A DNA stretch of 64,000 bases from [Actinomadura] parvosata subsp. kistnae. GTDB taxonomy: Bacteria > Actinomycetota > Actinomycetes > Streptosporangiales > Streptosporangiaceae. This document shows positions 26,075 through 34,272 of this stretch, piece after piece. How positions within the stretch are numbered: position 1 is the first letter of the stretch; every line of letters starts with the position of its first letter. The translations under genes and the position numbers were made by a program. The stretch is from positions 2,529,001 through 2,593,000 of the forward strand of contig NZ_OOHJ01000018.1 in the NCBI RefSeq assembly GCF_900323885.1, read 5' to 3'. The notes under the pieces are model-generated. The model was not told where the DNA came from. It saw nothing but the letters and a program-made list of their open reading frames with translations, and did not search any database.

Positions 26075-26164
26075 CGCAGACGATGCCCCCTCGCCCCGGC
26101 GCGCAGACGGTTGCCCTCTCGCCCCAGCGCAGACGGTTGCCCTCTCGCCCCAGCGCAGACGGCG
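26075..26164. repeat. 26-bp tandem repeat
   Basis: Two identical 26-bp units at 26101-26126 and 26127-26152 (begin GCGCAGACGGTTGCCCTCTC), a partial third to 26164 and a degenerate copy upstream from 26075. Confidence 0.88.
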
Positions 26165-26568
26165 CCGCCCACGGGCCCCGCAGACGTGGTCCTCACCCCA
26201 CGTAGACAGCGTCCCGTTCACGTCTCCCGGAGACGCCGCCCGCATATCGCGCGGCCAGCCCTCTCCGGGTGGCGCGAACAGCTCCCTCCTGCGGTGCAGA
26301 CAGTGCGCCCCCTTGCACCGCCCGACAGCCACCGCCCCAACGCCCCCGCCGCCGCTCTTCCACCAATTCCGCCACGCCAATCCGCACGGCGCCGTCGCCT
26401 TCGCGCGGGGACCTCTCTTCCGCCCAACTGGCCACGCACCCGTGGCACTCGCCACGCACCCCGGCACACACAGATCGCCAACCGCCATTACGAAAGTGTG
26501 CCCCTTGCCTTGCGCTCGCAGTGCGCCTCCGACCGTCCGCGCCACCTCCGGGCGTCTGTCGCACGGTG

Positions 26569-26584
26569 CGTTTCACGTGAAACA
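26569..26584. other. parS: parS centromere site 2
   Basis: CGTTTCACGTGAAACA; the inner 14 bp are the perfect palindrome, with one outer mismatch to the 16-bp consensus. Confidence 0.94.
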
Positions 26585-26720
26585 TCGCCCTCGCCTTGTG
26601 GCTGGGCCGTCCGACTGGAGGCCGCGTGATCGCCAGCCCCAGGATCCCAGCGCAATGCGCCGCCACCTCGACCATCCGCCATCCCCGCGCGACCTGAAGC
26701 CGTCAGTTGCCGCCCGCCCA

Positions 26721-26736
26721 TGTTTCACGTGAAACA
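26721..26736. other. parS: parS centromere site 3
   Basis: TGTTTCACGTGAAACA, perfect 16-bp consensus, 130 bp upstream (genome order) of the parB 3' end. Confidence 0.97.
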
Positions 26737-26768
26737 GGAGCCGAAGACGCCACGAGAGCTGATGCCGA

Positions 26769-26784
26769 CGTGTTTCACGTGAAA
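26769..26784. other. parS: parS centromere site 4
   Basis: TGTTTCACGTGAAACA, perfect consensus; 48 bp centre-to-centre from site 3. Confidence 0.97.
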
Positions 26785-26865
26785 CAAGGCGAGCCAGCGG
26801 CCACACGACCCTCGAGTACCGCAGACCTTGACCTTCTCCGGCGCGCCTCTCCCCTACAGACTGCT

Positions 26866-27828
26866 TCAGTCCTCAGACTCTCGCATCGCGCGAACGGCCT
26901 CAGGCGCCATGGTCCCGATGATCCGCTCCAGGTCGTCAATCGTGGCGAACTCCACGACGATGCGCCCCTTCCTGCGTCCCAGATCCACCTTCACCTTGGT
27001 CTCGAAGTGATCCGACAGGCGGTCGGCGAGGTGGGTGAGGCCGGGCGCGGTCGGCTTGGCCGGCTGGCGCTCCCGCGGCGCCTTCTTCGCGGCCTTAGCG
27101 CTCCCCATCGCCACGATCTCCTCCACCGCGCGGACCGAGAGGAGCTCTGCCACGATGCGCTTGGCGAGCTGCATCTGCTCCTCGGCGCTTTCGAGGCCGA
27201 GGAGGGCGCGAGCGTGACCGGCGCTGATGACTCCAGCCGCCACCGTGCGCTGCACTTCGGGCGGGAGGTTGAGGAGACGCAGGGTGTTGGTGATGTGAGA
27301 GCGGGAGCGGCCGACCTTCTTCGCGAGCTGATCGTGAGTCGCCTGGAAGTCGTCGAGGAGCTGCTGGTACGCCGCCGCCTCTTCCAACGCGTTCAGCTGC
27401 TCACGTTGCAGGTTCTCGATGAGGGCATCACGCAGGAGGTCGGTGTCCTGGGTGTTGCGCACGATCGCCGGCACCGGGTCGAGGCCGACCTGCTGGCAAG
27501 CTCGCCAACGCCGCTCCCCCATGATCAGCTCGTACTGACCACCACCGACCGACCGGACCACGATCGGCTGCAAAAGGCCGACCTCCCGGATGGAGGCCGC
27601 AAGCTCTTCGAGACGCTCCTCGTCGAAGATGTCACGTGGCTGACGCGGGTTGGGGACGATCGCGGACAGAGCGACTTCCTTGAAGTACGCCCCGGCGATC
27701 GGCTTGGGCCCCGTCTCCCCCGTTGACCCGTTCGACGGGGCCGGCGCCGACCCCGTACCGTCAACGATGGGACCGGTCGGGATGAGCGCCCCGAGCCCCT
27801 TGCCCAATCCCCGCCGCTGCTGACTCAC
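26866..27828 (-). CDS. parB: Chromosome-partitioning protein ParB
   Basis: A 320-residue CTP-dependent DNA clamp that loads at parS and spreads around the origin. The N-terminus RRGLGKGLGALIP binds ParA; the CTP-binding region shows PNPRQPRDIFDEERLEELAASI and GERRWRACQ; the DNA-binding helix-turn-helix is DQLAKKVGRSRSHITNTLRLLNLP; a C-terminal dimerisation domain follows a basic linker. GTG 27828 is preceded by GAGGAG at 6 bases. Four parS sites lie just beyond its 3' end. Unlike most actinobacteria, it is not immediately downstream of parA but 1.57 kb away, so it may have its own promoter. Confidence 0.96.
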   Translation of the reverse strand: MSQQRRGLGKGLGALIPTGPIVDGTGSAPAPSNGSTGETGPKPIAGAYFKEVALSAIVPNPRQPRDIFDEERLEELAASIREVGLLQPIVVRSVGGGQYELIMGERRWRACQQVGLDPVPAIVRNTQDTDLLRDALIENLQREQLNALEEAAAYQQLLDDFQATHDQLAKKVGRSRSHITNTLRLLNLPPEVQRTVAAGVISAGHARALLGLESAEEQMQLAKRIVAELLSVRAVEEIVAMGSAKAAKKAPRERQPAKPTAPGLTHLADRLSDHFETKVKVDLGRRKGRIVVEFATIDDLERIIGTMAPEAVRAMRESED

Positions 27829-28280
27829 TGCGTCTCCTCATCCACCCGGTCGATTCCGGTCACTCCAGGAGAGGTTACCGTCGCCCGCCCCGCCGGGTGC
27901 CCGCTCGCCACACACCACCGCGTTGGATTTACACCGACACGGTCACAAACCTGCCCAACTCGTGACTGAGCTCCAAGATGCCCCGCGCCGCCTCCTAGCC
28001 CCGCCGCACACAGGACGCAGAACGGCAGGCCGAGCCACGGCGGGGTGCCGGGACGGTGCGGGTGCCGAGCTGGCGCGGGCGTCACGATGGTACGAGTATC
28101 GGGGACTGGGGCGGGCGTCCCGATGGCGCTGATGCCAGCGCGGCCAAGCGGCGGACCGGCCGAGAGGTGGGTATGGCCGAGGCACGGACCCGCATGATCC
28201 GCATGATCGGCACAGCAAGCGCATGCAGAGGGCCGGCTCAGGGGCCAGCGAAGAGGCCTGGTGCAAAAGGCGGCGCGAGA

Positions 28281-28410
28281 GGACCGGCGCGGGAGGACCG
28301 GCGCGGGAGGGGGTGGCGCGTGGACGGTGCAGGAGTGGGGGCAGTGCGGGAGGGGGTGGCGCGTGGACGGTGCAGGGAGGGCGGCGGGTGGACGGTGCGG
28401 GGGCGGGGGC
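28281..28410. repeat. Nested tandem repeats, 14 bp and 31 bp units
   Basis: GGACCGGCGCGGGA occurs twice in tandem (28281-28308). A 31-bp block (contains GGGGGTGGCGCGTGGACGG) occurs at 28303-28333 and 28346-28376, with a diverged third trace to about 28410. Confidence 0.82.
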
Positions 28411-29035
28411 AGTGTGCGAGGACGATGCAGACCGTAGGTGGGTGTAAACCCGACAACCACGCCTGCGGGGGGGCAGCGAGCACACGCAGGAGCCGAGCGT
28501 GGGAGCCAGGCGGGGCGCAGAGTGCAAGCGGATGGCAGGCGAGTGGGCCCCGGACAGGCGCAGGCCGTAGGGCAGACACGGATAGCGGAGAAGCGCGGAC
28601 AGCAAGCGTCGGACAGGCGGGCACAGGGCCAGGCCAGCGCCGACCACAGACGAGCACGGACCACAAGCGGGCGAAGACTGCAGGCGGGCACGGACAGGAG
28701 GCGTCGACGCGGGCGCGGACAAGAGGCGGACAGAGGGCCAGACGGCTCGAACCGCAGGCCGGGGCGGACCCCAGGCGGACATGGACCGGGCTGGTGCGGA
28801 CCGCAAGCGGGCGCAGGCTCTGGCGGACAGCGGGCGTCGGTTGCTGCATGAGCGCGGGCGTGAGTGACGCGCAGACTGCCGCACAATCCCCGGCACCTCG
28901 CCGCACGGCACGCCACGGCCCGGCACACGATCGCTCGGCGAGCAACCCACGCCGCGCGCAGCCACGCGACACTCTTCGGCCCTTGGCGCAGTCGCCTTGC
29001 GCGTGCAGCCTCCCGAGGCACAATCGCTGCGCACT

Positions 29036-29120
29036 GCCGTCCGAAGCGCCGCCGTCCAAAGCGCCGCCGTCCGAAGCGCCGCCGTCCAAAGCGCCGCCGT
29101 CCGAAGCGCCGCCGTCCAGC
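29036..29120. repeat. 15-bp tandem repeat with alternating base (30-bp higher-order period)
   Basis: Five full units of GCCGTCCRAAGCGCC at 29036-29110, where R alternates G, A, G, A, G, then a diverged partial unit. The alternation shows that the array grew by duplication of a 30-bp pair. Confidence 0.93.
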
Positions 29121-29396
29121 GCTGCCTCACACGCCGCGCCGCCTTGCATGCCGCCTCCCTCCGCGCCGCGCTCAGAGTCCGGCGTCCTGGAGCCGCAGCG
29201 GAAGGTGGGCCGGAAGGGCTTGTGGGTGCGGTCGGATGCGTTGGTGGGCAAGAGAGGGCGTTTGTGTCGCGGTAGGGCCGTCCACGCGGCGATCCCGTCG
29301 CACGAGGGCGCGCGGACGAGCCCACTCGCGTTCCGCCCGTGATGCGTGCGGAGACAGCCGCGTGCGAAGCCGATTGCGCCTGTGGCGCACCGACGA

Positions 29397-30464
29397 TCAG
29401 GCGACGGTGGCGCGGTGGGCGATTTCGCGGGCGGCGTCCATGTAGGCCATGGCCCCGCTCGACCCCGGGTCGTACGTCATCACCGACTGCCCGTAGCTGG
29501 GCGCCTCCGACAGGCGGACGCTGCGGGGGATCACCGTGTTCAGGACGGTTTCGCCGAAGTGGGCGCGGACCTCGTCGGCCACCTGGGAGGCGAGGCGCGT
29601 GCGGCCGTCGTACATCGTCAGGACGATGGTGGACAGGCGCAGCGTCGGGTTCAGGTGGGCCTTGATGAGGTCGACGTTTCTGAGGAGCTGGCCGAGGCCC
29701 TCCAGGGCGTAGTACTCGCACTGAATCGGGATCATGACCTCGTCCGCCGCCACGAGCGCGTTCACCGTCAGCAGGCCGAGGGACGGCGGGCAGTCGATCA
29801 CGATGTAGTCGAGCTCGATCGCGTCGTAGGCCGCCAGGGCGCGGCGGAGGCGGGCTTCGCGGGCGACGAGGGAGACCAGCTCGATCTCGGCGCCGGCCAG
29901 GTCGATGGTGGCCGGCGCGCAGTAGAGGTTCGGCATGTCGGGCACCTGCTTGACGATGTCGGCCATCGGCAGGTCGTCCACGAGCACCTGGTACACGTCC
30001 GGCACGTCGCCGCGGTGCTCCGTGGCCAGGGCGGTGGAGGCGTTGCCCTGCGGGTCGAGGTCCACCACGAGGACACGCTGGCCGTGCATGGACAGCGCGG
30101 CGGCAATGTTGACCGAGGTGGTCGTCTTGCCGACGCCGCCCTTCTGGTTGGCAACCGCGATCACTCTGGTCTTGGACGGACGCGGCCAGTCGCCGTTGCT
30201 CTCGCCCGAGGGGTCGCCGGGCTGGGCGGCCGTCTGGGTCGCAGATGTTTCACGTGAAACCACTGAGCTGAGGGCCTCTCGTACCAGGGGCGAATCACCG
30301 GGGTTCAGGGGGGTCTGGGTCACGTTGGCCATCCTTTCAACCAGTGGTGTGCCGGTGCCGGGAGTTTGCTGTCGCGACACGCCCATTTCAGGCCAGCCAA
30401 CCCCGTGGGGACTCTCGGACCGACGGCTGCCGGGCCAGCCCAAACCGCTTGACGCGACTGGCAC
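29397..30464 (-). CDS. parA: Chromosome-partitioning ATPase ParA
   Basis: A 355-residue ParA/Soj-type ATPase that moves ParB-parS complexes. The deviant Walker A motif is KGGVGKTTTSVN, followed by VLVVDLDPQGNASTALA, Walker B-like YIVIDCPPSLGLLTVNAL, and the conserved AEIELVSLVARE, IQCEYYALEG, LTMYDGRT and VIPRSVRLSEAP. GTG 30464 is chosen because a strong site AAGGAGGTGA lies 8 bases upstream, overlapping the rsmG stop 5 bp before it; ATG codons at 30386 and 30332 are alternatives. The long N-terminal region (about 95 residues) contains VSRET, encoded by a parS site, as also occurs in Mycobacterium ParA. Coupled to rsmG. Confidence 0.94.
   Translation of the reverse strand: MPVASSGLGWPGSRRSESPHGVGWPEMGVSRQQTPGTGTPLVERMANVTQTPLNPGDSPLVREALSSVVSRETSATQTAAQPGDPSGESNGDWPRPSKTRVIAVANQKGGVGKTTTSVNIAAALSMHGQRVLVVDLDPQGNASTALATEHRGDVPDVYQVLVDDLPMADIVKQVPDMPNLYCAPATIDLAGAEIELVSLVAREARLRRALAAYDAIELDYIVIDCPPSLGLLTVNALVAADEVMIPIQCEYYALEGLGQLLRNVDLIKAHLNPTLRLSTIVLTMYDGRTRLASQVADEVRAHFGETVLNTVIPRSVRLSEAPSYGQSVMTYDPGSSGAMAYMDAAREIAHRATVA
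30246..30261. other. parS: parS centromere site 5, inside parA
   Basis: TGTTTCACGTGAAACC, 15 of 16 positions of the consensus with the inner 14-bp palindrome intact. On the minus strand it encodes VSRET in the ParA N-terminal region. Confidence 0.93.
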
Positions 30465-30469
30465 AACCG

Positions 30470-31144
30470 TCACCTCCTTCGTCGCGGCCTTGCTCGCTCC
30501 GGCGCGCGACCCGCTACCACCCGAACCAATGTTGCAGGCGGCTCGACCTTACCGTGCCCGACGGTCACAAGCTCGGCCGTTCGGGCTCCGCTGGCCCGCA
30601 ATTGGGACTCCGCCTCGGCGAGCTCGTCGGCGGCCCGCTCCCCCTTCATGGCGATCAGCTCCCCGCCCTCGCGGAGCAGCGGCATCGCCCACTTCAGGAG
30701 GCGGTCGAGCGGCGCCACCGCGCGGGCGCTGGCGACGTCGAACTCGCGCTTGCCGGCCAGCTCCTCCGCCCGGCCGCGCAACACCTCGACGTTGTCCAGC
30801 TTGAGCGCCGCGACGCATTCCTCCAGGAACACGGTACGGCGCAGCAGCGGCTCCAACAGCGTAACCGTGATGTCCGGCCGCACGATGGCCAGGACCAGGC
30901 CGGGCAGCCCGGCCCCCGAGCCGATGTCCACCAGTCTCACGTCCGGCGGGACGACTTCGGCCACCACCGCGCAGTTGAGCAGGTGACGATCCCAGATCCG
31001 GGACACCTCCCGCGGGCCGAGGAGCCCGCGGACGACGCCGGGGCCCGCCAGCAGCCCGGCGAACGCGTTGGCGCGCTCCCAAGCTTCCCCGGTGAAGACG
31101 TCCCGCGCGATCTGCGGCGGCTCCGGAAGCTCATCGTCGCTCAC
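30470..31144 (-). CDS. rsmG: 16S rRNA (guanine-527-N7) methyltransferase RsmG
   Basis: A 224-residue SAM-dependent methyltransferase (GidB) that modifies 16S rRNA G527. The SAM motif is LVDIGSGAGLPGLVLAI, preceded by the RsmG-specific IWDRHLLNCAVV and followed by LLEPLLRRTVFLEE and the SARAVAPLDRLLKWAMPLL segment. The C-terminus is very basic (RAPERARPRRRR). GTG 31144 has AAAGGG upstream. It is coupled to parA by a 5-bp gap. It is separated from jag by a terminator and 382 bp, so this gene probably starts a transcription unit. Confidence 0.94.
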   Translation of the reverse strand: MSDDELPEPPQIARDVFTGEAWERANAFAGLLAGPGVVRGLLGPREVSRIWDRHLLNCAVVAEVVPPDVRLVDIGSGAGLPGLVLAIVRPDITVTLLEPLLRRTVFLEECVAALKLDNVEVLRGRAEELAGKREFDVASARAVAPLDRLLKWAMPLLREGGELIAMKGERAADELAEAESQLRASGARTAELVTVGHGKVEPPATLVRVVAGRAPERARPRRRR

Positions 31145-31526
31145 TGGTTCGGTGGCCCTTTCTGAGACCTGGCGGCCCTTGCTCGGGTGGTGGGTGTTCG
31201 GTCGGTATGAAGTTCGGTGTGGAGATCGGTGGCGTGCCGGTGGGTGCGGCTGCGGTCAGGGCCGCGGCCCGGCGCCGCTGGGCGTGGCGCCCGGTTTGGG
31301 ACGGTGTCGGTCTTGTCGCTCCCCCAAGGCTACGGGGTGAGATCACAAAGGCAGACTAGCGGGCCGGGGTGAAGGTGGCCGGTGAGCGCGCCGTCGGCAC
31401 CCCCCATGCCCCCGGCGGCGACGAGCGTACGAGCGCGCCGCCCGTACTCACCGACAAAAGGAAACGGCCGCCTGCCACGCGTGACAGCGGGCAGACGGCC
31501 GGATCGGACGGAGGTGGGCAAGCGCC
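31145..31526. other. 382-bp intergenic region between jag and rsmG
   Basis: Contains the terminator of the rnpA-yidC-jag unit near its jag end and several GC-rich imperfect hairpins (around 31255-31300). A rsmG promoter is expected on the minus strand near 31300-31350, but I cannot assign clear -35/-10 boxes. Confidence 0.5.
31466..31500 (-). terminator. Intrinsic terminator after jag
   Basis: An 11-bp stem with one mismatch (31466-31476 with 31490-31500) and a 13-base loop. Read on the minus strand it is followed by GTTTCCTTTT, a typical U-rich tail, 27 bp after the jag stop. Confidence 0.8.
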
Positions 31527-32015
31527 TCAGGCGGGCAGGACCACCACGTACCGCTGCGGCTCCTCCCCCTCGGACTCGCTCCGGAGCCCGGCGGCGGCCA
31601 CCGCGTCGTGGACGATCTTGCGCTCGAACGGGGTCATCGGCTGCAGCGCCTTGGACTCGCCGCGTTCCTTGACCTGGTTGGCGATCTCGGTGCCGAGCTT
31701 GGTCAGCTCTGCCCGGCGCCGCTCGCGGTAGCCGGCCACGTCGAGCATCAGCCGGGAGCGCTCGCCGGTCTGACGGTGGACGGCCAGCCGGGTCAGCTCC
31801 TGCAGCGCCTCGAGGACCTCTCCCCCGGGCCCCACCAGCTCGGTGCTCTTCAGGCCGACGACGGAGACCAGGGCGCGGTCGCCTTCGACGTCCATGTCGA
31901 TGTCGCCGTCGATGTCGGCGATGTCGAGAAGGCCCTCGACGTAGTCGGCAGCGATCTCACCTTCCTGCTCCAGCGCGCTGAGATCAGGAGCCTTCTCCTG
32001 CTCGGCCTCGGTCAT
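31527..32015 (-). CDS. jag: Jag/KhpB family single-stranded nucleic acid-binding protein (KH and R3H domains)
   Basis: A 162-residue RNA-binding protein found with yidC in most bacteria. A KH-like region spans LLDIADIDGDIDMDVEGDRALVSVVGLKSTELVGPGGEVLEALQELTRLAV, and the R3H domain ends with MTPFERKIVHDAVAAAGLRSESEGEEPQRYVVV, including the R/H-x-x-x-H pattern (FERKIVHDAV). It lacks the long N-terminal Jag domain of firmicutes, as usual in actinobacteria. ATG 32015 follows AAGGAGAG; an in-frame TTG at 32039 overlapping the yidC stop is possible. It is the last gene of the rpmH-rnpA-yidD-yidC-jag unit. Confidence 0.9.
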   Translation of the reverse strand: MTEAEQEKAPDLSALEQEGEIAADYVEGLLDIADIDGDIDMDVEGDRALVSVVGLKSTELVGPGGEVLEALQELTRLAVHRQTGERSRLMLDVAGYRERRRAELTKLGTEIANQVKERGESKALQPMTPFERKIVHDAVAAAGLRSESEGEEPQRYVVVLPA

Positions 32016-32035
32016 GGCCGGCCTCTCCTTCGTGT

Positions 32036-32986
32036 TCAAGACTTCTTGCTGCCGGTGCGCTTGCTGCGTGACTGCCTGCTCGGCTGCTGCCTAATGATCT
32101 TAGGCTCCGGAGCGGGCGGAGGGGCCTGTTCTTCCGGAGTGGTCTTGCGCAGTTTGGCGAACAGACCGGGCTTCGGCTGGACCGGGATCACGTTGCCCTT
32201 GGCGTCGTACTGCGGCATGGGGTGCCGGCTGTAGAACCAGTGCTGCTGACCGAGGGTCCACAGGTTGGTGGTCACCCAGTACATGATGAGGCCGAGCGGG
32301 AAGTTCAGGCTGAAGAAGGCGAACAGCGGCGAGATGTACATCAGGATCTTCTGCTGCTGCGCCATGGGGTTGTCGGGCATCTGCGCCATGGAGCGGGTGA
32401 CGCTCTGCCGGACGGTGAGGAACGTGGTCAGCGAGCTGATCGCGACGAAGATGCCGAGGACGATCTTGGTCTGGACGTTCCCCGCGCCGAAGGCCTGGAG
32501 GTCGCTCTCCGACATCCAGAAGTTGGCGGGCAGCGGCGCGCCGAAGATGTGCGCGGCCCTGGCGCTGTCGACCAGTTCCTGCGTCATGCCGTACTTGGGG
32601 TGCCCGTTCGCCATGTTCTGCAGCACCGTGAACATGGAGATGAAGATGGGGAACTGGGCGACGACGGGAAGGCAGCCGCCGAGCGGGTTGGCGCCCGCAC
32701 CCTGGTAGAGCGCCATGACCTCCTGGTTCATGCGCTGCTTGTCGTTCTTGTAACGCTTGCGCAGCTCTTGAACCTTGGGGGCGAGCTCCTGCATCTTCCG
32801 CGACGAGCGCATCTGCTTGAGGAAGAGCGGGAAGATCAGGATCCGCATGAAGACGGTGAGCGTGATGATCGTCAACGCCCAGGTCAGCCCGCTGTCCGGG
32901 TTGAGGACCGTGCTGTATGCAGTATGGATCCAGATGATGACTTGGGCTACGGCTTGATACAGCCAGCTCAGCCAGGACAGCTCCAC
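32036..32986 (-). CDS. yidC: Membrane protein insertase YidC (Oxa1 family)
   Basis: A 316-residue insertase that places proteins into the cytoplasmic membrane with or without Sec. It has an N-terminal hydrophobic segment, TVFMRILIFPLFLKQMRSSRKMQELAPKVQELRKRYKNDKQRMNQE (with the conserved groove arginine and cytosolic helical loop), NPLGGCLPVVAQFPIFISMFTVLQNM, and a C-terminal pair of helices (ILMYISPLFAFFSLNFPLGLIMYWVTTNLWTLGQQ). The tail is basic (QSRSKRTGSKKS) and could contact ribosomes. GTG 32986 follows AAGGGAG. It is four bases after yidD and 20 bp before jag. Confidence 0.95.
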   Translation of the reverse strand: MELSWLSWLYQAVAQVIIWIHTAYSTVLNPDSGLTWALTIITLTVFMRILIFPLFLKQMRSSRKMQELAPKVQELRKRYKNDKQRMNQEVMALYQGAGANPLGGCLPVVAQFPIFISMFTVLQNMANGHPKYGMTQELVDSARAAHIFGAPLPANFWMSESDLQAFGAGNVQTKIVLGIFVAISSLTTFLTVRQSVTRSMAQMPDNPMAQQQKILMYISPLFAFFSLNFPLGLIMYWVTTNLWTLGQQHWFYSRHPMPQYDAKGNVIPVQPKPGLFAKLRKTTPEEQAPPPAPEPKIIRQQPSRQSRSKRTGSKKS

Positions 32987-32990
32987 CGAG

Positions 32991-33272
32991 CTATCTCCCT
33001 TGCGTTTCGTGAGACCGGACCGGGCGTGGGGGCACCGGGTCTATACCTCCGGGATGGAATGGGTGGCACCGCCCGATACGCCGGACAGTCAGCCATGTGC
33101 CGCGCAATGCCCCGTGCACGGCAATCGCTTCGAGTCCATAGGCACTGCACGACGGATAGAACCGGCAGCGTGGACCGAGCAGCGGGCTGATGAACGCCCG
33201 GTAGAACCGAATGGGAACGATGAGCACCCGGGCGGCGAGGCCCGGCACCACCCCTTGCGGCTGCTCCGTCAT
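32991..33272 (-). CDS. yidD: Membrane protein insertion efficiency factor YidD
   Basis: A 93-residue YidD family protein: RVLIVPIRFYRAFISPLLGPRCRFYPSCSAYGLEAI is its hallmark, with the cysteine pair CRFYPSC, followed by RRIGRCHPFHPGGIDPVP. It is a peripheral membrane protein assisting YidC. ATG 33272 overlaps the rnpA stop by 4 bp (ATGA), indicating coupling. Confidence 0.95.
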   Translation of the reverse strand: MTEQPQGVVPGLAARVLIVPIRFYRAFISPLLGPRCRFYPSCSAYGLEAIAVHGALRGTWLTVRRIGRCHPFHPGGIDPVPPRPVRSHETQGR

Positions 33273-33631
33273 CTGTGTCCACCCGTCGAGGACTCTCGCC
33301 GCCTGAGCAAACGATCCAGCGCGAGATCGAGCTCGGCGGCCAAGTGCTCGAATCGCGCGGACGCGGCCGGTGGGTTGGCGCGTACCACAAGCAGGCTACC
33401 TCGCGGCAGCCGTTCGAGACGGTCTCGCATCAGGTGTCGGAGCCGTCGTTTGACCTTGTTTCGGGTCACGGCACTCCCGACGGCCTTGCTCACCACGAAA
33501 CCCACGAGAGGTGGCTCTTCCCCAGAAATGGTGAAATGCACCACAAGAGTCGGACGACCGGCGCGTTTGCCACGCCTGACCGCCGCCTCGAACTCCTCCC
33601 CGCGTCGCATGCGGGATTGACGGGACAGCAC
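33269..33631 (-). CDS. rnpA: Ribonuclease P protein component
   Basis: A 120-residue protein subunit of RNase P, which matures the 5' end of tRNAs. It has the family core GFVVSKAVGSAVTRNKVKRRLRHLMRDRL (RNR-type basic helix) after RRGEEFEAAVRRGKRAGRPTLVVHF. GTG 33631 is the start. It lies 59 bp after rpmH and overlaps yidD. Confidence 0.96.
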   Translation of the reverse strand: MLSRQSRMRRGEEFEAAVRRGKRAGRPTLVVHFTISGEEPPLVGFVVSKAVGSAVTRNKVKRRLRHLMRDRLERLPRGSLLVVRANPPAASARFEHLAAELDLALDRLLRRRESSTGGHR

Positions 33632-33690
33632 CGTATACGTCTAACGCCCGCCGGCGAACATCGCCGGCGGGCTGAAATCGCGCAGGACGA

Positions 33691-33828
33691 TCAGGCCGAC
33701 AGCTTCTCGCGGCCCTTGCGGCGGCGGGAAGCGAGGATGGCGCGACCGGCCCGGGTGCGCATCCGCAGCCGGAAGCCGTGGGTCTTAGCGCGACGACGGT
33801 TGTTCGGCTGGAAAGTACGCTTGCTCAC
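33691..33828 (-). CDS. rpmH: 50S ribosomal protein L34
   Basis: A 45-residue L34: SKRTFQPNNRRRAKTHGFR, then LRMRTRAGRAILASRRRKGR. GTG 33828 has GGAG 8 bases upstream; a longer open frame to 33927 has no ribosome site. It is divergent from dnaA across a 444-bp regulatory region. Confidence 0.97.
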   Translation of the reverse strand: MSKRTFQPNNRRRAKTHGFRLRMRTRAGRAILASRRRKGREKLSA

Positions 33829-34272
33829 GGGTGGGCTCCAGGCTTGATGATGCGCCGCGAGGGCGCCTAACACACATGGATGGCCTGCCAGATTACGAGG
33901 GCACGCGAAATAGCCGTCGCGTGACAAGCCGACCGTCGTACGTTACGGGGCAAGCACCGTCCAGGTCAAACCGGACCGGTTGTCCACCAATCCACAGGCC
34001 ACTTTTCCACCGCCGGTCCCACGTCCACAAGTTGTGCACTCCGGTGCCACTAGGCTGTGGACAACGCTTGAACACACCTGTGCACAAAGCTACTGTCGGG
34101 CCTCTCGGGGCCGCTCAAGCCCTGTGGACAGCTTGTGGACGGCCTGTGGAGGAAGAGGGCGCGAGGCCCTGTCTCCACATGTGGATGAAGGCGCCGCCGA
34201 AGTGTACGGGCGACTGTGCCATGTGGATAACGATCGCGGGGGGCCGCGAGAGGAAGGAGGGGGAGCCGCACC
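33829..34272. promoter_or_regulatory. rpmH-dnaA divergent intergenic region with DnaA-box cluster
   Basis: Contains DnaA-box-like nonamers: TTGTCCACC 33980, CAATCCACA 33988, ACGTCCACA 34021, TGTGGACAA 34056 (perfect), TGTGGACAG 34123, TGTGGACGG 34135, TGTGGATGA about 34180 and TGTGGATAA 34222 (perfect). The clustering suggests dnaA autoregulation or a second part of a bipartite origin. The region holds the promoters of both genes, but I cannot place clear boxes. The dnaA ribosome site is the AGGAAGGAGGGGG run at about 34251-34263. Confidence 0.75.

Larger units (their letters stand above)
25740..26865. other. 1.1-kb spacer with parS sites and degenerate repeats
   Basis: Between the threonine aldolase and the 3' end of parB. 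It contains four parS palindromes and a 26-bp tandem repeat, plus many variants of GGCAGTGTCC and CAGACGGT. No frame has credible coding features. The short FHVKQ or VSRET peptides read from the parS sites in all frames are not genes. Confidence 0.65.
27829..29396. other. 1.57-kb repeat-rich spacer separating parA and parB
   Basis: No credible gene on either strand. The left part (28.1-28.9 kb, G-rich on the plus strand) has recurrent GCGGACA and GACCGGCG words; tandem repeats are at 28281-28410 and 29036-29120. Frames in this stretch are extremely Arg/Pro/Ala-rich and lack ribosome sites. Confidence 0.6.

Noticed and set aside
28056..29342. A 428-residue frame in the parA-parB spacer
   Set aside because: Extremely Arg/Ala/Gly-rich, both strands equally open, and composed of tandem repeats.
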